A stretch of DNA of 28,033 nucleotides from Peptococcaceae bacterium (lineage in GTDB: Bacteria; Bacillota; Peptococcia; Peptococcales; Peptococcaceae): contig JAFXJE010000108.1 of the NCBI GenBank assembly GCA_017532485.1, forward strand, positions 1-28,033, in the 5' to 3' direction. Each line of letters starts with the position of its first letter. Within the stretch, counting starts at the first letter, position 1. Positions 10,601 through 17,656 of the stretch are shown one piece after another. Under the pieces are notes generated by a model. The model made no database searches. It was not told the DNA's origin and worked only from the letters and a program-made list of their open reading frames with translations. Made by a program: the position numbers and the translations under genes.

Positions 10601-11414
10601 TGATTTTGTGGTAGCCCACGAAATTATTACTTTGGAGTTTGACCAAACGCAAGGTGAACTTTTACGCGATTTGATTACCAATTTAACTATGAAAGACAGC
10701 AATGGCAGAACTTTACCGGCTAATTCGCTGCTCTATGATGATGGCGGCAGAGTTAGAGTAACAGTAGTTTCCAAACCTGCTAATGCTGTTATTAATACCG
10801 AGTTAGTTAATAACGGTAAGGATTTTATTGACTTAGGCAATAATGACTTGAAAGTTCGTTCTGACCGTATTGGGGATGTGCGTATTCGTGTCGATGTGCG
10901 TGCTATAGACCCGCACTATAGTCAAAAATATCCTATTTATGCTTATTTGACTGGGGTAGCTAACTATAGCTTCTTATATCCAGGAATTTTAGACAGTAAA
11001 CCGTTAGTGGAAGGTTATGATAATGCTGATGCGACCTTGATGTATATTGGTTCTAGGACTTATGTATCTTGCGGACAGATAAAAGTTATGGACGCAGCAC
11101 CATTTATTGAAAACAGTCGTACTTTTATTCCAGTGCGGGCATTGTCAGACTCCTTAGGAACAACTGTATATTACAATGGTGAGACACAGAAAATTTATTT
11201 ATCTAACAATAAAGATACCATTATTATGCAAATTGGTGTGCCTGTCCTTACCAGCAGGGAGAAAGGACAGATAGCTACTGATGTGGCTCCGTTTATTATA
11301 AATGGTCGTACCTATTTACCGGTGCGGGCAATTAGCGAAGCCTTAGACTGCAATGTTGATGCTGTTTATGAAGGTAATAATATTGCCGGTGTTATCTTTG
11401 CACCAAGAAAATGA
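7692..11414 (+). CDS. Giant exported protein with C-terminal stalk domain, paralogue of upstream gene
   Basis: This 1240-residue protein begins at an ATG 20 bases after the previous stop, behind GAGGTGGGTGAT. The N-terminus is a signal peptide (YIQKRQK, hydrophobic core, likely cleavage near residues 28-32). The C-terminal ~130 residues carry two stalk-domain blocks ('FIENSRTFIPVRALSDSLG' and 'INGRTYLPVRAISEALDC'). Paralogy with the upstream protein shows in matched segments in the same order: 'YLYVWAEREQGKV'/'IYLWITDEEGKV', 'VTSSLDGK'/'ITSSLDGN', 'MELSYPETGLPLGGTS'/'VELIYPEKTLGIGETS' and 'VTVVSKPANAVIN'/'VTVYSKPYGATVN'. It lacks the obvious CarboxypepD_reg-like module of the longer copy. It is the last gene of the surface-protein run and is followed by a terminator. 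No LPxTG, SLH or membrane anchor is seen, so attachment is unknown. Confidence 0.9.
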   Translation: MQYIQKRQKWVAMLLCIFFCISLCPVEALNAAEYVETTTTIEKNYYADRNGKPTDKVGEVYQFVMEFGNVSDIEQVVVHLEGAIPIVQHSSQPDRDKIDKIVFEKATTDVYLKRDFGGGKVSIVFGTEITVAQKYSIYVTVNNGTDSITVDGNRSFEVKAGEAVFNRTSPIRSSMYSQVNQYLLDETGENYIFTAEVVLEMQDKFNNITNVLPEGYSLYMRFDRNGRGSEEDSSVLVNTGAKTLPIGESYTHVPIDYQSEHVTGKITAKVTYVIAVDEYDKGNNLPTLYAALADNENGQIDTQREIYNTIGFMTDSDVGDIVNTPSIFVDGSISIDSYSNEIVIRVSNIYPAAGYLVVVELPKGFINIETGKNTVYFEYADINKLKTVVLSELPSKPEIIYNEEKFKLGLIQKNNLNEKMEETPYLDVDSRVRIVHGPATNGSKGSYMEQVNKKAEAKANSSDALDIKVYLQDSLGQVATEFFSSEYLYVWAEREQGKVSTQDYIIVPVEASDSVKFLNTGEKDANGIFKHDNNGVNGVYRYQVQGIVPNNGEIPFAVTSSLDGKVEIKAALATSAYNAVNGTEEDGTGTKPLKKSVKLTFEPYADESAWKFTDVAVKSLKKEYLQSSGKPHHTIYTVMQTKKADGEDTFAITAMLTPGSGEVKLGNEPITITTSSPDLKITGKDKSTEILGDNNGIRVYTASGGKFSFNVATNKIGTYKIVVQADNALPGKDGDQAGYMEIIMTFDEEGGNMVPSGDPESDLAAKLQSVTTVVLEEQSSFLLAPTDNLYALFKLYDKNKKQVILDDDEEALAAIKNLRFTTKPTESILENNTNSVKVTEDDGGICLTFVADQRGAYSLEMTLINSKTGKVSFNVDQMNKIIGMELSYPETGLPLGGTSGTGTLTFIDSGGKRIEQALPMEGIRLSASGIPLEQFSKETSVVKARTGDSYSGEIITVKAYDRTRNLTAYHDFVVAHEIITLEFDQTQGELLRDLITNLTMKDSNGRTLPANSLLYDDGGRVRVTVVSKPANAVINTELVNNGKDFIDLGNNDLKVRSDRIGDVRIRVDVRAIDPHYSQKYPIYAYLTGVANYSFLYPGILDSKPLVEGYDNADATLMYIGSRTYVSCGQIKVMDAAPFIENSRTFIPVRALSDSLGTTVYYNGETQKIYLSNNKDTIIMQIGVPVLTSREKGQIATDVAPFIINGRTYLPVRAISEALDCNVDAVYEGNNIAGVIFAPRK

Positions 11415-11424
11415 AAAAGTAATT

Positions 11425-11453
11425 AAATTCGTTTAGTTTTCATAGACGAATTT
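11425..11453. other. 11-bp inverted repeat after the surface-protein genes
   Basis: AAATTCGTTTA (11425-11435) pairs with TAGACGAATTT (11443-11453), with one G-T wobble and a 7-base loop. It sits between the last surface gene and the terminator and has no T-tract of its own. It could protect the 3' end of the long transcript or be a binding site. Confidence 0.4.
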
Positions 11454-11456
11454 AGC

Positions 11457-11493
11457 AAAAGAGGTTGAGATATTTTTATCTCGGCCTCTTTTT
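11457..11493 (+). terminator. Rho-independent terminator of the surface-protein run
   Basis: AAAAGAGGTTGAGATA pairs along its full length with TATCTCGGCCTCTTTT across a TTTT loop (two T-G wobbles), ending in a run of T. It lies 43 bases after the last surface-protein stop codon and just before the sigma-F operon promoter, separating the two units. Confidence 0.85.
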
Positions 11494-11497
11494 ATTG

Positions 11498-11526
11498 GCA
11501 GGAAATGGAAAAATGATGGCGAATTA
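11498..11526 (+). promoter_or_regulatory. Predicted sigma-H promoter of the spoIIA operon
   Basis: GCAGGAAAT (11498-11506) and GGCGAATTA (11518-11526), spaced by 11 bases, fit every position of the Bacillus sigma-H consensus as I recall it (RnAGGAwWW, 11-12 bases, RnnGAATww). In Bacillus subtilis the spoIIA operon is transcribed by sigma-H, so motif and position agree. Predicted transcription start is near 11532, leaving a leader of about 28 bases before spoIIAA. Confidence 0.72.
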
Positions 11527-11559
11527 GAAATTTATTCGGAAGAAAAGGAAGTGAAAGAA

Positions 11560-11901
11560 TTGGAAGTGCAGTTAGATAAAGATACCCTGTATGTTTGTCC
11601 GCAACGCGATTTAGATATGGCAGAAGCTAAAACATTTCGTTTAGAGGTTGATGGACAGCTTTTTGCTCGCAGCAATATAAGACGTTTAGTTGTTGATTTA
11701 AGTAAAGTTAAATTTATAGATAGTTCCGGTTTGGGTGCGTTATTAGGGCGCTATAAGCTGCTGCAAAGCAGACAGGGGGAAATGGTGCTTTGCGAAGTAG
11801 ATAGTCGTGTTTATCGCATTTTAGAGCTTTCAGGGATGAAAAAACTGATGATTATTAAGCAAGCAGATGAGCAAAAAGAGAAGGAGTGTAAGCAATGGTA
11901 A
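11560..11901 (+). CDS. spoIIAA: Anti-sigma-F factor antagonist SpoIIAA (STAS domain)
   Basis: This protein binds the anti-sigma factor SpoIIAB and frees sigma-F in the forespore; SpoIIAB inactivates it by serine phosphorylation. The STAS domain fills the 113 residues. The motif DSSGLG (D54-S55-S56) matches the phosphorylated serine site (Ser58 of the Bacillus protein), and 'LGRYK' and 'GEMVLCEV' also match. The TTG at 11560 is preferred: AGGAAGTGA (11546-11554) is an almost perfect Shine-Dalgarno site 5 bases upstream. The in-frame GTG at 11551 lies inside that site, and the TTG start gives a length close to Bacillus SpoIIAA (117). The end overlaps spoIIAB by 7 bases, implying coupled translation. 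Confidence 0.92.
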   Translation: MEVQLDKDTLYVCPQRDLDMAEAKTFRLEVDGQLFARSNIRRLVVDLSKVKFIDSSGLGALLGRYKLLQSRQGEMVLCEVDSRVYRILELSGMKKLMIIKQADEQKEKECKQW

Positions 11902-12341
11902 AAGAGAATAAAGTAGAAGTGCGGTTTAGTAGTATTGGCGAAAATGTTGCCTTGGCGAGAATGGTTCTTAGTGCCTTTTTGATGCCTTGTGACTTAACTC
12001 GTGAAATATTGGATGAAATAAAAATTGCTTTATCAGAAGCTGTGACGAATAGTATAATCCATGCTTATGGCGAAGATGCTAATCAGACGGTAATTTTGCG
12101 AATGTGCTTAAATGATGATATTTTAACACTAGAAATAGAAGATAATGGTGTTGGTATTCCAGATATAAAAAAAGCTTTAGAGCCTGAGTATTCAACAATG
12201 GCAGAACATATGGGCCTAGGATTTATTTTTATGAAAACTTTTATGGATGAACTGGAAGTAGTTTCAGAAGTTGGCAAAGGCACTAAAGTAATTTTACGTC
12301 GCCAATTAACAGAAGAAAAGGCAATCAGCGAAGTGGGATAA
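11895..12341 (+). CDS. spoIIAB: Anti-sigma-F factor and SpoIIAA serine kinase SpoIIAB
   Basis: A GHKL-type ATPase that holds sigma-F inactive and phosphorylates SpoIIAA, giving the partner switch that restricts sigma-F to the forespore. The 148 residues contain the N-box 'ALSEAVTNSIIHAYG' (E48, N52), the G1 box 'IEDNGVGIPD' (D83, G85, G87) and the G2 box 'MGLGFIFMKTFMDELEV' (G107, G109). All ATP-binding residues are intact, so it should be an active kinase. It overlaps spoIIAA by 7 bases (ATGGTAA) and ends 9 bases before sigF, the usual order. The length matches the Bacillus protein (146). Confidence 0.95.
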   Translation: MVKENKVEVRFSSIGENVALARMVLSAFLMPCDLTREILDEIKIALSEAVTNSIIHAYGEDANQTVILRMCLNDDILTLEIEDNGVGIPDIKKALEPEYSTMAEHMGLGFIFMKTFMDELEVVSEVGKGTKVILRRQLTEEKAISEVG

Positions 12342-12350
12342 GGAGAAAAT

Positions 12351-13118
12351 ATGACGGGTAGATTGAGTGAGATGAATTTACCTCGTTTTCCACTTTTGAC
12401 AAATGATGAAACACAAGAACTATTAATTCAAATGAAAAACGGAGATGAGGCGGCAAGAGAACGCTTGATTAATTGCAATTTGCGATTGGTTTTTAATTTG
12501 GTTCAGCGTTTTGCCAATCGAGGTTATGAACAAGAGGACCTATTTCAAATTGGTACGATAGGTCTGATGAAAGCTATTGATAAATTTGACCAAAGCTATG
12601 AGGTTAAATTTTCAACTTATGCTGTGCCAATGATTATCGGTGAAATTCGCAGATTTTTGAGAGATGACAATCCTATTAAGGTTAGCCGTTCTTTGAAAGA
12701 ATTGGGCGTAAAAATTAAGTATGCTCAAGAGCAGCTGTGGAAGGAATTAGGTAGAGAGCCTAAATTGACGGAAATTGCTGATAAACTTAAAATATCAATG
12801 GATGAGCTGGTACCGGCTTTGGAAGCAACGCAAGGCCTAAGCTCTATTCATGAGGAAATTTATCAGGATGATGGTGATGGTCTGTATTTATTAGACCAGC
12901 TGGCTGTGCAGGAGAACGGAGAAAATAGTTTTATAGATAATATAGCTTTAAGCGAAGTCATGGACAAGCTGCCGGAACGAGAAAAGAAAATTTTGCATTT
13001 GCGTTTTTATCAAGATAGAACGCAAACACAAATTGCTGAGCAAATAGGAATTTCTCAAGTACAAGTTTCTCGTTTGGAACGCAGTGCGTTGAAAAAAGTA
13101 AAGGAAATGTTGTCATAA
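12351..13118 (+). CDS. sigF: RNA polymerase sporulation sigma factor SigF
   Basis: The first forespore-specific sigma factor, 255 residues, the same length as Bacillus SigF. Region 2 is seen in 'NRGYEQEDLFQIGTIGLMKA' and 'FSTYAVPMIIGEIRRFLRDD', region 3 in 'KVSRSLKELGVKIK...LGREPKLTEIADKL', and region 4 with its helix-turn-helix in 'LPEREKKILHLRFYQDRTQT' and 'IAEQIGISQVQVSRLERSAL'. These agree closely with Bacillus SigF and better than with SigG, given the adjacent spoIIAA and spoIIAB. The ATG is preceded by AAGGAG. No terminator follows within the 93 bases before fhs, so some read-through into fhs is possible. Confidence 0.95.
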   Translation: MTGRLSEMNLPRFPLLTNDETQELLIQMKNGDEAARERLINCNLRLVFNLVQRFANRGYEQEDLFQIGTIGLMKAIDKFDQSYEVKFSTYAVPMIIGEIRRFLRDDNPIKVSRSLKELGVKIKYAQEQLWKELGREPKLTEIADKLKISMDELVPALEATQGLSSIHEEIYQDDGDGLYLLDQLAVQENGENSFIDNIALSEVMDKLPEREKKILHLRFYQDRTQTQIAEQIGISQVQVSRLERSALKKVKEMLS

Positions 13119-13133
13119 AAATAAAATGAACAA

Positions 13134-13162
13134 GTGACAAGGCAATGGGGTTGTGTTAAAAT
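13134..13162 (+). promoter_or_regulatory. Predicted sigma-A promoter of fhs
   Basis: GTGACA (13134-13139), a 17-base spacer and TAAAAT (13157-13162), with TGT just before the -10 giving an extended -10. The start would be near 13169, leaving a leader of about 43 bases, too short for a folate riboswitch. Confidence 0.7.
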
Positions 13163-13211
13163 AAAAAATAAGTGGAAATTTATTTATTAAGACGGAAAAG
13201 GAGCTGTAGAT

Positions 13212-14891
13212 ATGGGTGTAAAAAGTGATATTGAAATTGCACAAGAAACACAGATGGAAGTGATTAATCGTATTGCCGATAAATTGGAAATTGCTGATGA
13301 ATATGTAGAAAATTACGGCAAATATAAAGCAAAAATTGATTATAGAATGATGCAGAAATATGCAGATAAACCAAATGGTAAATTGATTTTAGTTACTGCT
13401 ATTAATCCAACACCAGCTGGTGAAGGTAAAACTACTACAACTGTTGGTTTGGGTGATGCGTTATCTGCTATGGGAAAAAAAACAGTTATTGCTTTGCGTG
13501 AACCTTCTTTGGGTCCTGTTTTTGGGGTTAAAGGTGGTGCAGCTGGTGGTGGTTATGCACAAGTCGTACCAATGGAAGATATTAACTTGCATTTCACTGG
13601 TGATATGCACGCTATTGGTGCGGCAAATAACTTACTGGCTGCAATGATTGATAACCACATTCAACAAGGCAATGCGTTACAAATTGATGTACGCAGAATT
13701 ACTTGGAAACGTTGTGTAGATATGAATGACCGTCAGCTGCGTTATATTGTTAGTGGTTTAAATGGTAAAGCTAATGGTATGCCAAGAGAAGATGGTTTTG
13801 ATATTACTGTAGCTTCCGAAATTATGGCTATTCTTTGCCTGTCTAAAGATATTGATGATTTAAAAGAAAAATTATCTAAAATTGTAATCGGTTACAGCTA
13901 TCAAGATGAACCAATTACAGCAGGTCAATTAAATGCCCAAGGTGCGATGGCTGCATTATTAAAAGATGCTTTAAAACCAAATTTGGTGCAAACTTTAGAA
14001 AAAACACCTGCTTTTATTCATGGCGGTCCTTTTGCTAATATTGCGCATGGCTGCAACAGTATCATGGCAACTAGCATGGCTTTAAAATTAGGTGATTATG
14101 TAGTAACTGAGGCAGGTTTCGGTGCTGACTTAGGTGCAGAAAAATTCTTAGATATTAAATGCCGTAAAACAGGTTTCCAACCTGATGTAGTAGTTATTGT
14201 AGCTACTGTTCGTGCTTTAAAATATAATGGTGGCGTAGCTAAAGCTGATTTGAATGAAGAAAATTTGGAAGCTTTAGAAAAAGGTTTACCAAACTTATTA
14301 CGTCATATCGAAAATATTACTAAAGGCTTTGGTTTGCCTGCAGTAGTAGCTATTAATGCTTTCCCAACAGATACTCAAAAAGAGTTGGATTTAGTTTATG
14401 CTAAGTGTAAAGAATTGGGCGTTAATGTTGCTTTATCTGAAGTATGGGCTAAGGGTGGTCAAGGTGGCTTAACTTTAGCTGAAGAAGTAGTGCGTCTTGC
14501 TGAAAGCAACACAGCTAAATTAAACTTCACTTATGAATTAGAAATGCCAATCAAAGAAAAAATTGGTGCCATTGTCAGCAAAATTTATCATGGCAGTGGT
14601 GTAGACTATACACCAGCAGCAGAAAAAGAAATTCAGCAGTTAGAAAAATTGGGCTATGGCGATTTGCCAATCTGTATGGCTAAGACTCAATATTCTTTCT
14701 CTGACAATGCTAATTTGTTAGGTGCGCCTGAAGATTTCCGCGTTACCATCAGCAAAGTAAAAGTATCTGCAGGTGCAGGATTTATTGTTGTTTACACAGG
14801 TGATATTATGACTATGCCTGGTCTGCCAAAAGTACCATCTGCAGAAAAAATTGATGTAGATAATAACGGTAAAATTTCTGGTTTATTCTAA
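13212..14891 (+). CDS. fhs: Formate-tetrahydrofolate ligase
   Basis: Joins formate to tetrahydrofolate using ATP, giving 10-formyl-tetrahydrofolate for purine and one-carbon metabolism, and in acetogens for the methyl branch of the Wood-Ljungdahl pathway. The 559-residue length is typical of the family. The N-terminal P-loop 'NPTPAGEGKTTTTVGLGDAL' (about residues 65-84) is complete. Other family blocks are present: 'LREPSLGPVFGVKGGAAGGG', 'NIAHGCNSIMAT', 'TEAGFGADLGAEKF' and, near the end, 'GAGFIVVYTGDIMTMPGLPK'. The start has a good AAGGAG site. It stands alone with its own promoter and terminator. No other one-carbon pathway gene is in the window, so an acetogenic lifestyle cannot be claimed. 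Confidence 0.98.
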   Translation: MGVKSDIEIAQETQMEVINRIADKLEIADEYVENYGKYKAKIDYRMMQKYADKPNGKLILVTAINPTPAGEGKTTTTVGLGDALSAMGKKTVIALREPSLGPVFGVKGGAAGGGYAQVVPMEDINLHFTGDMHAIGAANNLLAAMIDNHIQQGNALQIDVRRITWKRCVDMNDRQLRYIVSGLNGKANGMPREDGFDITVASEIMAILCLSKDIDDLKEKLSKIVIGYSYQDEPITAGQLNAQGAMAALLKDALKPNLVQTLEKTPAFIHGGPFANIAHGCNSIMATSMALKLGDYVVTEAGFGADLGAEKFLDIKCRKTGFQPDVVVIVATVRALKYNGGVAKADLNEENLEALEKGLPNLLRHIENITKGFGLPAVVAINAFPTDTQKELDLVYAKCKELGVNVALSEVWAKGGQGGLTLAEEVVRLAESNTAKLNFTYELEMPIKEKIGAIVSKIYHGSGVDYTPAAEKEIQQLEKLGYGDLPICMAKTQYSFSDNANLLGAPEDFRVTISKVKVSAGAGFIVVYTGDIMTMPGLPKVPSAEKIDVDNNGKISGLF

Positions 14892-14934
14892 AATGAAATA
14901 TGGTGTCTAGGATAGAAATTCTAGATTTTTAGCA

Positions 14935-14984
14935 AATAACTCCCCTTGTGCTCGATATTTTTGTCGAGTGTGAGGGGAGTTATT
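14935..14984 (+). terminator. Large terminator hairpin after fhs
   Basis: A 21-bp stem (14935-14955 with 14964-14984) and 8-base loop, ending in a T-rich tail. Four consecutive pairs in the middle are G-T wobbles, so it folds well only in + strand RNA. A weaker stem with T5 (TCTAG/CTAGA, 14906-14930) precedes it. Confidence 0.75.
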
Positions 14985-15104
14985 GTTATCAGGCATTTTT
15001 CTGAGGTGATGAAAGGGTATTATTTTTTGCCTTTTTATCCAGTAATCTTAAGACATATCTCTTCCTTGATATTCGTAGAATAGGGTTAGTAAGGAGTGAT
15101 GATA

Positions 15105-15896
15105 ATGTCAGTTACATATTTAGATTTTGAAGCAAAATATTTCCCTGTGGAGTGGTACAATAAAAAATATTTAGCAGAGCAAAAGCTTGAATTAATAGAA
15201 GATAAGTTTGAGAAATATATGCGTATTTATTTGCCTGCTAGTATGAGATTAGAGGATAAATTGCAGATAATCGAAGATTGGGTTTTTCAGCAAGGCTGCA
15301 TTTGGTCTTGGTTAAAATATGGACAACAATACCATTCTTTACTGCCTTCTTCTTATTATGAGAAAATGGAAAAACAGGTGGGATATTTGCAGCAGAAAGA
15401 AGAAACATTATTACGTAATGCCTTGCGGCATGACTTGCAAGCTAGAATACGCAAAAGTAAACAATTTAACATTAGTGGTTATTTATTTTTTGCTGCAGAA
15501 AGTTGGAAACAATTAATGCAAAGTTTTATCTATGAAATTTATCTGCAAATTGAAGATGAAATTGAGCAGGAGGAGTTTGTAGCCCTTTTGCAATATTTTG
15601 TCCGAACACAGCCGGCAATATTAGATAAAGTATATTTAATTTTAGACAGTGATGGTAATTTTCAATTGAAAGATGAAATTGGTCATAATCTGCGTGAGGA
15701 ATATTTAGAGCAGATTAGCGAGGAAGAATTGGGGGATATCGGCGAAGTGGATTTATTGTTAAGTATATTAGTGACTTTATTGCCACAGAAAATTTATTTA
15801 CAGACGGAAGGAGAAGGCGATTTACCACAGCTTAGATTATTGCAGCAAGTTTTTGGCGATAAAATTATCCCTTGGGACACAACCTTGTCATTTTAG
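15105..15896 (+). CDS. YtxC-like putative sporulation protein
   Basis: A 263-residue protein with no signal peptide or membrane segment. Its C-terminal half resembles the YtxC family of sporulation-associated proteins of unknown function: 'EEFVALLQYFVRTQPAILDK', 'VYLILDSDGNFQLKDE' and 'DLLLSILVTLLPQKIYLQTE' followed by 'VFGDKI', in the family's order and spacing. The N-terminal half is rich in charged residues, aromatics and predicted helices and is not recognisable by eye. The ATG at 15105 is chosen because AAGGAG (15091-15096) lies 8 bases before it; the earlier GTG at 15096 overlaps that site. Presence alongside the spoIIA operon supports a sporulating lineage. The family call rests on pattern memory rather than a search. 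Confidence 0.6.
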   Translation: MSVTYLDFEAKYFPVEWYNKKYLAEQKLELIEDKFEKYMRIYLPASMRLEDKLQIIEDWVFQQGCIWSWLKYGQQYHSLLPSSYYEKMEKQVGYLQQKEETLLRNALRHDLQARIRKSKQFNISGYLFFAAESWKQLMQSFIYEIYLQIEDEIEQEEFVALLQYFVRTQPAILDKVYLILDSDGNFQLKDEIGHNLREEYLEQISEEELGDIGEVDLLLSILVTLLPQKIYLQTEGEGDLPQLRLLQQVFGDKIIPWDTTLSF

Positions 15897-15913
15897 ATAT
15901 AATATTGTATAAT
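15885..15913 (+). promoter_or_regulatory. Predicted sigma-A promoter before the ACT-domain gene
   Basis: TTGTCA (15885-15890), a 17-base spacer and a perfect TATAAT (15908-15913). The -35 lies inside the last codons of the YtxC-like gene. It is the only strong promoter I find before the eight-kilobase series ending with potC. Confidence 0.75.
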
Positions 15914-15953
15914 TAGAGCAGTATGTACTGAAAATAGGGGGAGTGTCTGCATT

Positions 15954-16238
15954 ATGGAAAAAAATACAAATCGTGTTGTGGTAACTGCAGTAGGGAAAGA
16001 TACTAAAGGTATTATTGCGGCCGTATCTACAGCTTTAGCAGAGAGAGATATTAATATTTTAGATATTAGCCAAACTATTTTACAAGAATTTTTTACGATG
16101 ATTATGGTTGTTGATATGACAGATTGTCAAATTAGCTTTAGCAATTTAAAGGAAGAACTCGGCTTATTGGGACAAAAACATGGGGTGGTAATTTCTTGCC
16201 AGCATGAAGAAATTTTCCAATATATGCATAGAATTTAG
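15954..16238 (+). CDS. ACT-domain protein (UPF0237 family)
   Basis: A 94-residue protein consisting of one ACT domain ('VVVTAVGKDTKGIIAAVSTA', then 'INILDISQTI' and 'FFTMIMVVDM'). ACT domains usually bind small ligands, often amino acids, and regulate a partner. This stand-alone type is characteristically encoded immediately before a DUF711/UPF0210 protein, as here with a 14-base gap, so the two probably work together. The ATG has GGGGGAG 10 bases upstream. The ligand is unknown. Confidence 0.93.
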   Translation: MEKNTNRVVVTAVGKDTKGIIAAVSTALAERDINILDISQTILQEFFTMIMVVDMTDCQISFSNLKEELGLLGQKHGVVISCQHEEIFQYMHRI

Positions 16239-16252
16239 AGGAGGAAATTGCC

Positions 16253-17620
16253 ATGCCTATTTCGATTTCAAATGCCGAAATTTTAGAAACAATTCAGATG
16301 ATCGAATCGGAAAATTTAGACATTCGGACAATTACTATGGGTATTTCCCTTCGCGATTGTGCTCACCCTGATATAGATGTGTTATGTGACAAGATTTATC
16401 AGAAAATTACTACTTATGCTAAAGATTTAGTAAAAGTAGGCGAGGAAGTAGCGGAAGATTATGGTATTCCGATTATTAATAAAAGAATATCAGTTACGCC
16501 TATTTCTATTGTAGCTGATAGCTGTGAAGCTCCTGATTATGTAAAAATAGCTAAAACTTTAGATGCTGCAGCTAGGGCTGTAGGTGTCAATTTTATTGGT
16601 GGTTTTTCTGCTTTAGTCCAAAAAGGGATGACAAAAGGCGATGAAAAATTAATTCAGTCTATTCCACAAGCTTTGGCCGAGACAGAATTTGTTTGTGCTT
16701 CTGTTAATGTAGCTTCTAGCAAAGCAGGTATTAATATGGATGCTGTGCGTCTAATGGGAGAAGCTGTGAAAAAAAGTGCGGAACTGACTGCAGATAATGA
16801 CGGTTTGGGCAGTGCGAAATTAGTTGTCTTCTGTAATGCTGTAGAGGATAATCCTTTTATGGCAGGTGCTTTTCATGGTGTGGGCGAGGCAGAAGTAGTC
16901 CTAAATGTAGGTGTTAGCGGCCCTGGGGTAGTTTTAAATGCTGTGCGAAAAATTCCAGATGCACCTTTTGATGAATTGGCGACAACTATTAAGCATACAG
17001 CGTTTAAAGTAACTCGGACAGGTGAATTAGTCGGCAGGGAAGCGGCGAAGCGTTTGGGAATACCGTTTGGGATTGTAGATTTATCTTTGGCTCCTACTCC
17101 TGCTATCGGTGACAGCGTGGCTGACATTTTAGAGGCTATGGGCTTGGAACGCTGTGGTACGCACGGAACAACAGCAGCTTTGGCTATGCTGAATGATGCC
17201 GTTAAAAAAGGTGGTGCGATGGCTTCATCCCATGTTGGTGGTTTAAGTGGGGCATTTATTCCTGTTAGTGAAGATGCAGGGATGATTAGAGCAGTAGAAG
17301 AAGATGCACTGCATTTAGATAAATTAGAAGCCATGACTTGTGTTTGTTCTGTAGGTCTGGATATGATTGCTGTTCCAGGGGATACAAGTGCGGAAACAAT
17401 AGCAGCAATTATTGCCGATGAAGCGGCGATAGGTATGATTAATAAGAAAACAACAGCTGTAAGAATTATTCCTGTACCAGGCAAAAAAGTAGGGGAAACA
17501 GTTGTTTTTGGTGGACTTTTGGGTTATGCACCAATTATGGCAGTTAATCAATATCAGTCTAGTAAATTTATTCAGCGTGGTGGACGAATTCCAGCACCTA
17601 TTCATGCATTAAATAATTAA
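16253..17620 (+). CDS. DUF711/UPF0210 (PFL-family) protein
   Basis: A 455-residue protein typical in length for the UPF0210/DUF711 family, annotated as 'PFL family' for a fold related to pyruvate formate-lyase. Family blocks visible are 'ITMGISLRDCAHPDIDVLCD', 'RISVTPISIVADSC', 'VNFIGGFSALVQKGMTKGDE', 'GVGEAEVVLNVGVSGPGVV' and 'PVPGKKVGETVVFGGLLGYA'. I see no evidence of a C-terminal glycyl-radical motif, so it should not be called a formate-lyase. It is cytoplasmic, with no signal or membrane segment. It is paired with the preceding ACT-domain protein, suggesting ligand-controlled activity. The biochemical function of the family is unknown to me. Confidence 0.93.
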   Translation: MPISISNAEILETIQMIESENLDIRTITMGISLRDCAHPDIDVLCDKIYQKITTYAKDLVKVGEEVAEDYGIPIINKRISVTPISIVADSCEAPDYVKIAKTLDAAARAVGVNFIGGFSALVQKGMTKGDEKLIQSIPQALAETEFVCASVNVASSKAGINMDAVRLMGEAVKKSAELTADNDGLGSAKLVVFCNAVEDNPFMAGAFHGVGEAEVVLNVGVSGPGVVLNAVRKIPDAPFDELATTIKHTAFKVTRTGELVGREAAKRLGIPFGIVDLSLAPTPAIGDSVADILEAMGLERCGTHGTTAALAMLNDAVKKGGAMASSHVGGLSGAFIPVSEDAGMIRAVEEDALHLDKLEAMTCVCSVGLDMIAVPGDTSAETIAAIIADEAAIGMINKKTTAVRIIPVPGKKVGETVVFGGLLGYAPIMAVNQYQSSKFIQRGGRIPAPIHALNN

Positions 17621-17656
17621 TTATTAAAAAATAGATAGACGGGTGGGAAGAAGTGT

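Noticed and set aside
13163..13211. Possible folate riboswitch before fhs
   Set aside because: The predicted leader is only about 43 bases, too short for a tetrahydrofolate aptamer, and no matching stems are seen.
13420..13647. 75-codon open frame overlapping fhs in another frame
   Set aside because: A leucine/valine-rich shadow of the fhs P-loop region.
15009..15083. 24-codon hydrophobic small reading frame (MKGYYFLPFYPVILRHISSL...) before the YtxC-like gene
   Set aside because: Its GAGG site is only about two bases from the ATG, no promoter is visible, and such short frames occur by chance.
16873..17484. 203-codon open frame on the minus strand
   Set aside because: It lies wholly inside the well-supported DUF711 gene, has no ribosome site, and its serine/proline/alanine-rich translation is typical of an antisense shadow.
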